Source of the DNA: Cymodocea nodosa
Lineage: Eukaryota; Streptophyta; Magnoliopsida; Alismatales; Cymodoceaceae
Length of the DNA stretch: 64,000 nucleotides
Direction of reading: 5' to 3'
Assembly (NCBI GenBank): GCA_036874045.1
Contig: CM072339.1
Coordinates: forward strand, 14,391,501-14,455,500
This document shows positions 37,801 to 49,011 of this stretch, in pieces. The position numbers and the translations under genes are program-made. The notes under the pieces are model-generated. The model ran no database searches, was not told the origin of the DNA, and saw only the letters and a program-made list of their open reading frames with translations. Numbering within the stretch: the first letter of the stretch is position 1; the number at the start of each line of letters is the position of its first letter.

Positions 37801-40800
37801 TCCTTAATCTTCAATACGTTACTGTTTTCTAAAAGATCAATCTTTATTGATATTTAAAACTTTGAGTGTAAGTACAATGTATTTGTTAATTTTACTACCT
37901 TACAATGACATAAGCACAATGAATTGAAAATAAGTTTGACATCAATGACATATGAGATGAATTTATAATTTAAAATGAATTCTTATTTTTATTGTTAGTT
38001 ATTAATAATTTACAATTACAAGAGGTCAATTTCTTTTGGAGGAAATGAAATCAATTGTTATGAATTTATATATGAAGGAAGTGTCCTGTTTCCCTATCTG
38101 AACTGTAGAGAAAGTGTAAATTACATAAATATGTAATTGTTGTATTTTTATCATCTAATACTTATGATGATAAGCTAACTAAATTATATGATTGATTAGG
38201 ATATGATTACTTCGGAAAAGAAAAAGTAATCAAGATGAAGTTATCATACATGAAATTCTAAAGTTGATGAAGTAATATTGAATATTCTATTTGAAGTACT
38301 TAAAGAAGGAAATAAAAAAATACATAATGGAAAGATATGAATGGAAGTTATAAAAAAAATTTAATGAAAATTTTCAAGTAAATTTTGAGAGGAAAAATGT
38401 GAACAGTTGAATGAAAACTTGACAAATAATGTATGAAAATTATAGTAAAATTGTAAATCAAAATATGTGAAGTTAGGATTTTGTTCATCGTCACATGGAT
38501 ATTCTAAGTAAAGTTTGGGAAGACTTTGTGGAGGTTAACTTTATTAACATTTTTATTAATTGAAGTAATTCTCTTATGATAAGTATATTTGTATTTTATA
38601 TTATAATTCATTTATAGTATTATTCAATTCTTTTTAGAAACATTCTGATTATGCATTGTACAAAAGCAAAACTTGTCCAATATATGGCCAATTTTTTATT
38701 TGTTCAAATGAGTCATGCAATGGGAATAATAACTTTTCAACCTACAATAATCATTCAGGAAAATCAAGAATAAAATGTGAATAATGACTTTTTAGACATG
38801 TTCACCCTATTTACCAGTCTAATACCTTCTAGCGATGATCATAAACAAAATACACCTTTATCAGTATCATGAAATATTTAACATAGAAAAAGGGGAAAGC
38901 AAACTAAATTACATACAAAGTTTCAAGAAAAGATAGCTCAAACATGAACACTAGAATGCTTCAGTTTTTTAACAGATTTGATGAAAATAATACAGATAGA
39001 TTGAGAGTTATAAAACATATGATAAATTCTGAATAAAAAAGATTGAGAGTAATGCAAAGTATGATTAGTTTCGAAGAAGAAACAAATTAGATACTTAAAG
39101 AAAAAAATTCAATTATTACAAGAACAAAATCAAATGTCTACATCATTAACTCATTACTTGAACTTCAAGGTCTTAATGAAATGAAAATCTTCAATGTAAT
39201 GACATTGCTAGAAAATGAGTCTAAGTGACGTTAATTTTGATCTCTACCTAACAAAATGAGAGTGGATTGATTGAAGTTTCAATTGTCTAAGTTTTTATGA
39301 TTTGTTTTTGTAAAATACATTACACTTTTGTGATTTATGTTGAACAATTTTTTAATTATTAGAATCACTTTTTATATTTTAGTTAATTAATATTAGCAGA
39401 TGTTTATAAAATGGTAGTTGCTAATGCTATTTTTTTTTATCAAAACTCTTTAATTTATCTAAGATGTGAAGTTTAAACAAAAGAAAGGTTATAAATGGGA
39501 AAAACCTCACCTCAAAGGAAAGCAAAAGAAAAACATACATTAAAAGCCTTAATAGCTCTTGCCATTGGAAATGTCTATCTTGTCCAACTACCATGGCCTT
39601 TGTGACTCTACTGCAAGGTCAATCACTCACCTAATAAATCTACTCTTTCTACACTTGAGCCATTGTTTAGCCAAGGAGTTTGTCACCTAATTAGCTTCTC
39701 GCATCATATGCCAAAGGGAGTGAATTTGGCTAATCAACCCACAAAGATTGAGCTAGACTAATATTGTTTGTCCCATTATGCAATTGTTGTCATGAATACC
39801 AGTAAATAGAGAAAGAGATTCTGTTTCTATCTCTATGAGCTTCATGTTGAATCTTGAGTCCCTACAGATGTTTAAGCCTTTGTGTACAAAGTTTAGAATT
39901 TTGCCATCACTACATTGGTCTGCCTATAAGGTTTGTAGAAAGTTACTACTATATCATTATCAGCATTCTGGATTAAGCTTCCTCCCACCATGAAACCATT
40001 TATATTAACCACATCATTTGTGTTAAGCTTAAGTCAATAATGCAGTTTCTAGTGTCTAGGTTCCAAAGCCAAGACATCTGAGTTGCATCACCTTCACAGA
40101 TTGACATCTCATTTTGCTAAAAGTATGAGTAAATATGTCCAAGGAAAAGTCAACTCTAGCCTTGATCCTTTCGAAGGAGCTCCTATTCTTAAACATTACA
40201 AAACATCTTTCCTTCTAGCACTCCCATTGAACATTGGTTACTAGAAACCTCACTGCATTGTGTGAAAAAGTCTTACTTTTTGGAAATGTAGAGCATTGGA
40301 CAAAATGCTTCCAATCTAGCTGATTCTGTAAATTGATTCCTAGCTTTTTATTAACCCAAATTCTACATAAAATTATCTATTCTCCCTCAAAGCAAAGGTG
40401 GTAGGCAGAATCTTCTTACTGCCGAAAAGTGCAGTATTTATAGTAGATACCAGTTGAAATCCTTTCTTTTTAGTATTAACCTTAATTGTGACAGAATAAA
40501 GTGATGAAGTTTCTATAATAAGAAGGATATTTTGGAATTGCTAATGTCATTTACTTTATCGATAGTTGCTAGTGTTGAATGATAAATAGTATTGTAATTT
40601 TACTACTTATAATGTATTTGCTTTCAATACAGGTATCAATAATTATTATAGATAGATTCTACCAATCTTTTGAAGCAGTTACAATATTTAATAGTAGAGA
40701 ATGAGAAATAAGAATAAGTAACACTATTTATGTTTTCAATATACTCCTTATGTGTAGTGGCAAGTGGTTCAAGTGATATTTTAGTACGTAGTAATCATAT

Positions 40801-43800
40801 TTGTAGAGAATGATATAATTATATAAGAAGATTATTAGATCCTTTTTTATCTAATTAAGTATACAATTATAGAAAAATATATTGAATGAGTCAACATCTT
40901 TTTAAAATTTTGTTAGTTATTGAAGTAGAAAAGAATAATACAAAATAGTAGATATATGAGTGTTAAAGAGAAACTTAACATATTCTTTGTTATTGTTGGG
41001 TCAAATCAAATATATGATATCACTATTAAGCAATTCTATTGTTTTGGATGGATCGTTAACACTTATTTTAATGCAGTGTTAAATGGTATTATTAGATTAG
41101 GCAACATACTGCTAGTTAAACTTCATTCATCAATTCCTAATAGGATTCAAAATGACTGTCATGTATACTTATACTTACAGGTAAATAAAATTCATTTTTT
41201 ATTAATATTTCTATTTAAGATAAATCATTGTGGAAATTTTTTTTATTGGTGCTTAGGATTTTGTTGATCTAAAGTATGTTTATTGCGCTATATAAAGGAT
41301 AATAGACATGTTTCTAGTTTAACAGATTGTATTGGTGTCATTAATGGTATACATGTGAAAGTTATCATTTATAAAGAAAAAATTGTAAGGTTCAAGAATG
41401 GAAAAGGTAAATTATCACAAAATTTTAGTAGCTTATGTTTTTTATATGAAAATTATTTATATTCTTAGTAGATGGAAATGATCTATTGCTGATATTTGAG
41501 TTCTAGAAAATGCAATAACTTGATTTAATGGACTTAAAGTTTTACTTGGTTCATGCTTTTTTTAAGTAACTTGAAATCTCTTTAATGATGAAAAAAATTC
41601 TTTATTGTTTTCTTTTGAAATTATAACATATTTGTATTGAAATTTATGCAGATAAGTATTACTTGATAGACATTAAATTCTCAAATCTATTAGAATTTAT
41701 TTGTTTATTTCAAGATGTTAAGTATTATTTATTCAACTATAATGTCAATCAACTTCTAACAAATGTTATAAAAAATTTTAATTACCAACATCTGTAATTA
41801 AAGACAATAATTGAGTAGACATTTGGAGTAATAATGCACAAATTTATAATATTATGGGATTACATACCATTTCCTTATTAAACATAAGTAAAAATTATTG
41901 TAGCATATTTTTTAGTTCACGATTTTATTTGTAAAGTAGATAAAAATAATTTAGTTGAGGATCTTCAATATGAGTTAGATAAAAATAGTAAAGGTATTGA
42001 ACATGGAGGAAAGTTTGAAGTATAGATGTCTGTTAAACAAATTCAACAATAAAAGAAAGAAATTGCAGATAAAACATGCGAAGAAATCATAAAGCTGCGT
42101 GAGATTATTAGAATTTTAATATATGAATTTTGTATAAGTTTTATTTGAATATTATTTGATTGTATGGCTACTATTGACTTTTCTAATGAAAAAGATGAAT
42201 GTTGTAAATATGTAGTATTATTATATTAAAATGTAAGTTTTAAATTTCTGTTATTTTTTTGTAATTTTGGAAAATACCTAAATTTTAATTTTTATCATTT
42301 TCTGTTAAGTGCACAAATATTTAAATATTAATTTCTATCATTTTTTTTTGAATGCACAAATATCTAAATTTTAATTTTCATTAATTGTATTAACATTTGA
42401 ATTTTATTATTTTCTTTGAAAAACTTTTCTATCATTTTTCTTTTCCTTCGTTTTCCAAATGCACAAACAGATCTCAAATGGTCATATGATATATTTATAA
42501 GAATGAGTCACTAGATATCACTTATCAAGAGTTAGATATCTTCCCTTAGTGATAAAACTAATGTAACCATTGTAGATGGTCATTCATGTCTTATATATGG
42601 ATAGGGAGAGGTTAAAGTTCCCTCGCAAATAAGGTTGGATAATGTTTTATACGCTCTTTAACTTTCATTTAACCTTTTATCTATTAATGTTATTACCACT
42701 TAATTAAAATATTGTATAACTTTTTTCCCTTTCCATTACATATTTCAAGACTTGTAAATAGGGAAGAGGATTAGTTTGGGACATAAACAAAGTGCTAAGA
42801 TGTATCTACTAGTTCAAGATAATGTACCAAGCAGGTTGTTGACTTGTATATCCACTATGGAGGCATCAATTTTATGACACTATTGGTTGGGTCACTCATA
42901 TTATGAAAAGCTACGTCAAGCTATTCTCTAGGTCTCCATTTCCCCTTTTAATTGTAAGTTGTATTAACTTAGTAAGTACACTCATGCTATCTTTTAATGT
43001 TTATGTTTAGTGTTTACTAAAAGTCTTTTTAATTTAGTTCATTGTAATATTTGGGGGTTTGTGTTGTGTATCTTCTATTTTTTATTATCAATATTATGTG
43101 GTGTTTGTTGATGTTTATTTTCGTGTTTCTTAAGTATATTTGTTGAAAGATCATCATAGTGTTGTTAATGTGCTGAAATTTAAAATCAGTTTTCTATATG
43201 TCTAAACACTTTGCATATTAGTAATACTCTTGAATTTGTACAAAATGAGTTTCAATCAGTGTTATTCTCTTGGTATCATACATCAAACTATTTGCCTATA
43301 TACATTTGAATAGAATAGGGTAGTTAAAACAAAACATCATCATATCGTTAACATAGTTTGCATCGTTATGCTAAAAATGAATGTTCTTAAATTCTTGTGA
43401 TTTAATGTTATACTTACTACTTTCTTTTTATGAATTTGCATGGCTTCCACACCTTTAGGAGGTGAGATTCCTCTCCATTGTCTTTCTCTTGATATAGAAT
43501 TGTTTAATATTCCTCTTAAGATTTTTAGTTGTGTGACCTTTGGTAATGACTTATCTTTAGGTCTTGACAAGTTGTCTTTACAAACTATCAAGTGTGTGTT
43601 TGTTGATTAGTTTTGTACTAAAAAAGGATACCATTTTTCCTAGTGGGCTGAACAACTTTTTCCAAAATCCATTTCTAGTACATCTCATCCTTCTACTAGC
43701 TTCAATTTCCTATATTATCTTTAAATCATGTGTAATGTAGATGCTTCTTGAATTTGTGCTTCATTTTTCTCTTTTCATCCATTTCTTGATATATATCTTT

Positions 43801-46800
43801 GTTCCAGCAAATCAAAATACCTTCACGAAGCATTATTATAAAAATAAATAACAATAACATAGGTATGAATTATATGATAAACAATATGCTAGTATATAAA
43901 TAACCTCTTGTTAATGGACTTCTCTAGATTCATGCATAAACTAGTTCAATAGATTCATTGTGTAGGTTGTGTTAGGTGTAGTACCAATCAAGTATATTAG
44001 TTTTCCAATCAAGGTTATACCTTTCTAGATTGTCTAGTGGTTTGGATGTCACATCCTAGAATTGAAAATTCTACTTAATAGGAGTATTCTCAGGTTTACG
44101 TCTAGTCAACTTTGTCTCTTCCAACAAATCTAATGTATATTTCTCTAAAATAAAAGAGTTTCATTGGCATATGCAAATTCAATCTTCAAGAAATATTTTG
44201 TTTTTCTTACATTCTTTGTGACAAAATGTTTATTCAAATATGCCTGTGTCTATAATGGTTAGATTACTTCTTATAAGCATGATGTCATCTATATATACAA
44301 TAAGAATGACACATTAACCATCTATCTTCTTGTAAAATACTGAGTTGTCAATTACACAATTATAAAAACCATTGGCACATACTAAATTGAATTTGTCAAA
44401 TCCTTGGGACTTTGTTTGAGGTCATAGATGACCTTGAGCATGCAAATGTAACTCTCCCCTTGAAAATCATATCTAAGATGTGCCATATGCATTTGTTTGA
44501 CAAGATAATCATAAAGGAAAATATTTTTAACATCTAACTAAAAGAGTTGCCAAGATTGGTTAACAATAAATAGAATAACTCAAATAGAATTAAGACATAC
44601 CACAAGTGAAAAGATTTATGCATAATTTACGCCACATGTTTGAGAAAGATCATGAGTCATTAGACAAACTATGTACCAGTCAACTCTCATTTGACTTATA
44701 TTTGATAATATAAACTCATCTATAAGAGACGATGTTTGCCCCCATCAAGATAGGGAACTAGATCCCACATGCCAAGTGACTTGAGTGCTTCTCTTTTCTC
44801 GTTGATGGCTACTTTCCAATAAGGTATTTGGAGAGCTTTTTGATAATTCTTGGGAAGAAATTTTGAAAATGGGGAAAGGACAAAGCTATAGAAAAAAGGA
44901 TGAAGGTTATCACAAGAGGCAAAATTGGATAAGGGGTAGTGTGGGGTGGAGGATTTGTAGGTGTGGTTGAGGCAATCAGAGTAGTAGGTGATTGTGATGC
45001 TACTAGCGACAACTATATACCTAAAGTGGTGGATGGTCTTGATTATCAACAATAGAACTACCATCCTCATTAGGCACTACATGTTGATTATCACACTCCA
45101 ATTTTGGTATACTCTTTAGAGAGGTGGAAATACTAAGTACAATTGAGACTCAAAGAATATGACATCATAAAGTTGAAATAGGCAAAGACTGCATAAAGTG
45201 TTTCACTGATCATTGTCAAACTGAATGTCTACCAAGTGGGCGATTGGGTATACTTACAGCCATTCCATCAAAGTACAGTCCACTCACAAGCTTATCACAA
45301 GTTGGTTGTGTGGTATTTCAGCCGATATCATATTACTGCACGAATAGGGGAAGTTGCCTACAAGTTTCAACTGCCAAAAACCACAAGGGTACATCTGGTC
45401 TTCCATGTATGCATGTTAAGACGCAAGGTAGGAGAAGTTCCGGCAGCAATCACCATTCCACCCATTTGACCAGTGGATTTGACCGATGACAACCAGGATG
45501 GCTGCTGTGGCCCTGCATGGTAAAGAAATTCAATCGAGCAATCACCAAGCTCCTCATACAATGGGAGGGCATGAGTGAGGGAGAGGCGACTTGGGAAAGT
45601 TACCAAGACATCAAGGATGATGTTAGCGTAAGGGGGAGGAATGTCATGCACAGATCAGTCTGATTGTTGAAGTTAGTTGAAGCTGTAACTGTCTAGTTTC
45701 TCTATTACTTTAGCCCTTTTTGTCATTAGGTGATTTCTGTTATTTTACCTTTTTTCTGTTGCTAGGTGTAAGAGGTGGTTATGGGTCGCTATTGATCGAT
45801 ATGTACATGTAACGACCTTTGACATTAATATAAATAGCTCACAGCAATGCGTTGGAAGGGCTGAACCTTGTTTTTTTCCAAATTACCTTCCACATGTTCT
45901 CTCGAGCACTGCACTGTGAGACTGGAGGTTCTCCACCGTTTTTCTGACCTCTTCACTCCTAAATTCTACACCCCTTAGAATTGCACCCTCCAGTTTTTCA
46001 CAATTGGGAAGGTGTGGAGTGCCATTGACTATCACCAGATATGCAACGCTTAGCCCAACTACAGGAGCAACTCGAGGTTCATAACAATTTAGTCGTACAT
46101 TGGTAAAGTTGTGTTTGTCCTCTTTGTATAACTTCTATATATAAAGACTTATATTTGCTAATAAAATTATTCCACTTCTACCTATCTCTTGTATTTTCAT
46201 ACACACTAATCAAAGGGTAGCCTATCCATCCCACTTAGGATTACCTTTTGCCGTTAGACTATTCCATACACCCCTCACCAGCCAACCTCGAAGGAATCAT
46301 TAAATTGGGACATCTATCTGCAGGATACTTATTCTACCAACTTTCAGATACTTTCATGATTATTGAACATTGCATCATTGTGTGTTTGGAACTACCAATG
46401 AAACTATGGCCTTTCTGGTTTTCTTCTGTAATTATTTTGGAAGCAAGTAATCTACTTTTCAGTGATGTTAAACTTAAATAGTAGAAATAGTTCAGCGATT
46501 CTCGTTCACCTTTTTTTGGGCCCTTTTTATTCAGCTGCATCCTTCTGATTGCTTATTCTATTGACATTGTTTCAGTATCGGCAAATGAGACGGAAAGAGC
46601 AAGACCGACTTACTAGGATGGACGCCGACTACAAGAAGAGAAAAGAGTTGGCTGAGTTTAATATGAGGAGGGAGGAGAGATTGAAAGCAGAAGAGGAACG
46701 AACGTCGAAGAAAAGGTCAAAACGTCAGAAAAAGAAACAAAAGAAGAAAGAGAAGAAGAGCAAAACAAATGATGGTGAAGGGAAACAATGTAAAGAGTCA

Positions 46801-46848
46801 TCAGAGGAGCATAATGATTCGGATGAAGAAAATGACATAAACAAATGA
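28887..46848 (+). CDS. PRKRIP1: PRKRIP1-like spliceosome-associated protein, two exons
   Basis: The human orthologue (PRKR-interacting protein 1) is a small, highly charged nuclear protein found in catalytic-stage spliceosomes as a long helix. Exon 1 is 28887-29150 (88 codons) and exon 2 is 46576-46848 (90 codons plus TGA), joined between codons by GT/AG borders; total 178 aa. Exon 1 starts MAGGDGAPSDSD, contains EEDLEVKLRRIIDHVPVRV and ends in the family hallmark GSSAGSGSGDFHQ. Exon 2 continues directly with YRQMRRKEQDRLTRMDADY and a Lys/Arg/Glu-rich helix (SKKRSKRQKKKQKKKEKK), then an acidic tail. The ATG chosen is the first in frame in good context and fits the plant N-terminus; a TTG 27 bp earlier is not needed. 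Both exons are intact. The intron is 17,425 bp and packed with transposons. Exon 1 is much more GC-rich than exon 2. Confidence 0.92.
29151..30722 (+). other. Proximal part of the PRKRIP1 intron
   Basis: AT-rich non-coding sequence. A segment of about 55 bp with ACCAAACTTTGTGATCGGT-type wording at 29838-29895 recurs, diverged, at 30118-30175. No element family was identified. Confidence 0.45.
30728..36509. mobile_element. Solo LTR (about 560 bp) split by a later insertion
   Basis: The LTR begins TGTTGTTTCAC at 30728 and ends CCTAACA at 36509. It is flanked by the 5-bp target duplication CATTT (30723-30727 and 36510-36514). Removing the nested element (31218-36431 plus one copy of its duplication) leaves about 563 bp with TGTT...AACA ends and no internal region. 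It is therefore a solo LTR, most likely from a copia element, left by LTR recombination before the nested insertion. Confidence 0.7.
31218..36431 (+). mobile_element. Gag-only LTR element (SIRE-like copia derivative), fossil
   Basis: The 5' LTR is 31218-32471 and the 3' LTR 35222-36431, both starting TGTTAGAACTT. The target duplication ATAAA is present on both sides (31213-31217 and 36432-36436). A primer-binding TTGGTATCAGAGC follows the 5' LTR at about 32473, and a purine tract (AAAAGAAGAAGA) precedes the 3' LTR. The 2.75-kb interior holds a gag-like protein (about 32520-34010; a Cys knuckle remnant VCFKCKK, a coiled segment DELIEENKNLKYEI, and a KPKKIWVSK-type end). I saw no protease, integrase, RT or RNase H. 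It looks like a non-autonomous derivative that moved as a unit. The gag is broken in several places. The LTRs differ at very roughly one base in ten by eye, so it is some millions of years old. Confidence 0.85.
36720..37500. repeat. Purine-rich block and about 330-bp tandem duplication
   Basis: 36720-36960 is nearly all A and G on the plus strand. From about 36830 to 37165 and again from 37166 to 37500 the same order recurs: a purine block, a long T run, CCTAT(A)AAT.ACAT..TTT, then TTTAATTAATTCACAT, AAAAAGATATT, TTATAATTTA and AATTTTTAATTGTGGAGATTA. The two units are diverged. This may be the 5' part of the Harbinger element whose genes follow. Confidence 0.65.
37501..38199. other. AT-rich PRKRIP1 intron sequence, probably inside the Harbinger element
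   Basis: No coding motif was recognised. Confidence 0.35.
38200..39240 (+). pseudogene. PIF/Harbinger ORF1 (Myb/SANT-like) remnant
   Basis: PIF/Harbinger elements carry a second gene encoding a Myb/SANT-like DNA-binding protein that helps the transposase. The plus strand here shows a KHSDYALYKSKTCPIYGQF segment near 38640, which parallels the HPDYAPYRSKTCPHYE region after the SANT domain, and an N-terminal part with VILNILFEVLKEGNKK. Stops and frame changes are frequent, so it is dead. It has the expected orientation and position ahead of the transposase at 40650. Confidence 0.55.
39500..40440 (-). mobile_element. Non-LTR (LINE) RNase H-like fragment inside the Harbinger element
   Basis: The minus strand gives NGFMVGGSLIQNADNDIVVTF, the start of the RNase H-like domain (family NG...G..G.GGIIRN..G), followed by LKLCRD- and EIETESL-like residues, after a stretch resembling the linker of plant 'putative ribonuclease H' LINE proteins. 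It is degraded by stops. Being on the opposite strand between ORF1 and transposase, it is probably a later insertion. Confidence 0.5.
40650..42170 (+). pseudogene. PIF/Harbinger transposase, decayed
   Basis: This is the same family as the transposase at 25790-27174: YIRRLLDPFLSN.VYNYRKIY here against YIRRLLAPFLSHQVY there. A central open part (40956-41180) begins MSVKEKLNIFFVIVG and ends at a GT donor. The next part has DCIGVINGIHV, in which the first catalytic Asp (family IDG) is Asn. It is followed by ILSRWKWSIADI (second Asp kept), KYYLIDIKFSN, and LKTIIE.TFGV (Glu kept). Stops interrupt the frame. The element must be inactive on its own. Confidence 0.75.
42240..42490 (+). repeat. Subterminal repeats at the 3' end of the second Harbinger element
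   Basis: Three diverged units contain TCTATCATTTT and end in a TGCACAAA-type motif (about 42310, 42352 and 42462). Read in reverse they begin TTTGTGCA and continue with AAAATGATAGAAATT, as at 25498-25665 and 4790-5000. They probably mark the 3' boundary near 42470. Confidence 0.6.
42540..43700 (+). mobile_element. Ty1/copia protease to integrase fragment, fossil
   Basis: The plus strand shows DGHSCPIYG-like and DNVLY-like residues of the pre-integrase lead-in, a histidine-bearing zinc-finger region, and integrase core to about 43650. Wording is close to the element at 58930-63893 (compare 60740-61740). It is broken throughout and has no LTR attached. Confidence 0.65.
43830..45180 (-). mobile_element. 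Ty1/copia RT-RNase H fragment, fossil
   Basis: The minus strand starts with a linker (HYPLSNFASCDNL) and YWKVAINEKREALKSLGMW, matching the W..A...E..AL..N.TW entry to copia RT. It continues through LDVKNIFLYDYL, VIYDLKQSP and an RNase H-type LIYLIGT region down to about 43850. It faces the plus-strand copia fragment that ends at 43700. It is old and broken. Confidence 0.75.
45200..46100 (+). mobile_element. Ty3/gypsy integrase tail, chromodomain and LTR remnant
   Basis: The plus strand encodes GDWVYLQPFHQST, IGEVAYKFQLP, VHLVFHVCMLRRKVG and then WEGMSEGEATWESYQDI. This is the C-terminal end of a chromovirus integrase followed by its chromodomain. After GGGGGAGGAATGTCATGCACAG-type polypurine wording, a probable LTR from about 45655 contains a gypsy-like TTAATATAAATAGCTC. 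The upstream pol is missing. It lies just before the last part of the PRKRIP1 intron. Confidence 0.75.
46101..46575 (+). other. Distal end of the PRKRIP1 intron
   Basis: Intron sequence ending in TTGACATTGTTTCAG at 46575. Nothing else was recognised. Confidence 0.7.
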
Positions 46849-47625
46849 TGGTAAAGTGCAAGGAAGATTATTCTGATGATTGACAGGAATGATTCTGGTA
46901 AGGAAGGACCGTAACGTGTCTCCAGCTCGGCAAAGTTGAGAATTCTGAGATGGTCATTGGCAGAGAAGTGCAATGTCAAATTAACCAAATCAAATTAATG
47001 GTGAGCGAATCATTTAGTTTTCTGATTTGGCAAGAATTAGTACATTGATTCGGAGTGTCCTTTGTAGTATAGCTGAATTTACCTGGAACAAGTAAAAAGC
47101 ACCATGTTGGGGACGAATTTGAAAGGCATTATTGGTATGATGATGTATGTGGCAGTGCATTCTTTTTTTTTAAATAAGGTTCATTTTGCTGGAAGTGTCT
47201 GTTCGTTTCACTTGTAGTAAGGGTATATCTAATTGGTGGCAAATCCGATCCTGTTGTTCAATCAGAGACATCCATTATCCATGTTCTTTCTTTGGGTACC
47301 GATGGTTGTTTTAATTTTTCTTAGAATTACAAATCTAGAGGTTGTGTAATGTTATATCATTCGATTCCGTCTCTGGAAATTACATAGAAAAGAAGTTCGA
47401 CAAACATGTGACCTTAGACTCAATATGTAAGCGACAAACACGAATAATCATAATAATAATAACATCTTTTTACTCCTCGTACATTAGCACGAATGATACG
47501 ATAAAACATCCGGGAAAAGAAAACACAGTTTTTAATTAATATCTTGCCTCTGTTCCTGTCCTCTTCACATACGGACGGCACGGCACGGCACGGCACGCAG
47601 CGGGCACGGTCCGACGGAATCCAAG
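46849..47625. other. Convergent intergenic / 3' UTR interval between PRKRIP1 and CAD
   Basis: This 777-bp gap must hold both 3' UTRs and both poly(A) sites. Next to the CAD stop, 47576-47597 is a short microsatellite of the pentamer CGGCA (four to five copies). No third gene was seen. Confidence 0.6.
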
Positions 47626-49011
47626 TCAGCCGTCGAGCTTGCTTCCGGCAACATCGACGACGAAGCGGTAGCGCACGTCATTGTTCTCCAGCCTCTCCAT
47701 GGCCTTGTTGATGTAATCCATCTTGATCATCTCGACGCTGGAGTCGAGCCCCTTCTCCGCGCAGAACTCCAGCATCTCCTGCGTCTCGTCCATGCTGCCT
47801 ATGAAGCTGCCGGTTATGCTCTTCCTCCCCAGCATCACCATCGGGGTCACGAACTTGAGCGGCTCGTTGACAACGCCCAAGAGGATGAGCTTGCCGTCCA
47901 GCTTGAGCAAGGACAGGTACGGCTCCAGAGGATGGAACACGGGGACGGTGTCGATGATGTAGTCGAGGCTGTCGGCGGCCTCCTCCATGGGTGCAGCGTC
48001 GGAGCTGACGAGGTAGGCGTCGGCGCCCAAGTGTTCCATGGCCTCCGCCCGCTTCCGGTCGGAAGAGCTGATGACCGTGACGTGGTGGCCCATGGCCTTG
48101 GCAATCTTCACGCCCATGTGACCCACGCCTCCGAGCCCCAGTATGGCTCCCCTCAGCCCGCTCTTCTTCAGCCCGAAATGCTTCAGTGGACTGTACACGG
48201 TGACTCCGGCACAGAGCAACGGCCCCGCCTGCTCCGGCGCTAGCTTCTCCGGTATCCTCACTAGGAATCTGTTCCATTTACATGGTATTTAATTTAAACC
48301 AATCGGCGGTAGCGTAGTTGAATTTTATTTAGTCCCTGAAAAACCCAACCAATCGAGCGAGTAAGGAAATCTTACTTGTGGTCGACGACCATGGCGGAGG
48401 CGAAGCCTCCCTGGGTGGGTCTGCCATCCGTGTAGACGTCGTTGTAGGACCAGATCTTCTTGTTGCAGTACTGCTCGATGTTAGCCTTGCAGGCACCGCA
48501 CGAGCGGCAGCTGCCGACGATCACCCCGGCTCCCACCAACTCGCCCACCTTGAACTTGCTCACCTTGCAACCCATCTCCACAACCTCCCCCACCACCTCA
48601 TGCCTGCGTTGACAGATCCGATCAACCAACCCATGAATGGATGGATGGATGGATGGACAGATTGATGGATTCAGGGTCACTCACCCTGGGACCATGGGAT
48701 AGTTGGACATGCCAAGGTGGTTCCTGGTCTGGTGGATGTCGGTGTGGCAGACTCCACAATAGAGCACCTTCAGCAGGACGTCCTCCGGGCCCGTTTTCCT
48801 TCAAAACCAACCAATCATTCGTCTAATTCATTCCCACAGAAGCAGAAGCAGGAACTACCCACCAACCATCGATCAATCTACCTACAAACATATATATATA
48901 TGTAATAATTATGACAATATACCTGAGGGTGTAGGAGTACGGAGAGAGGTGACCGGTCGGGTCCCCTGCAGCCCATCCCGTGACGGTCTTCTCCGACAAG
49001 AGGCTGCCCAT
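47626..49011 (-). CDS. CAD: Cinnamyl alcohol dehydrogenase (bona fide lignin CAD type)
   Basis: CAD is a cytosolic NADPH-dependent, zinc-containing enzyme that reduces cinnamaldehydes to monolignols in lignin synthesis. Four exons: 49011-48923, 48798-48685, 48603-48376, 48268-47626. All have GT/AG borders and split a codon after its second base. The protein is 357 aa, the usual length. It has [17 protein letters not shown] at the N-terminus, CGVCHTD and PGHEVVGE (catalytic zinc), [15 protein letters not shown] (structural zinc), [10 protein letters not shown] (substrate-pocket Trp), GLGGVGHMG (Rossmann loop), SSSDRKRAE (NADPH-selecting Ser) and GSFIGSM (pocket Phe). The Trp and Phe fit the lignin-type CAD clade rather than the broader CAD-like enzymes. 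All known key residues are present, so it should be functional. The exons are strikingly GC-rich compared with the flanks. It converges on PRKRIP1. Confidence 0.95.

Noticed and set aside
47678-48277. Long alternative frames on both strands over the CAD exons
   Set aside because: They have biased Gly/Arg/His composition and no family resemblance. They are shadows of the GC-rich CAD frame.
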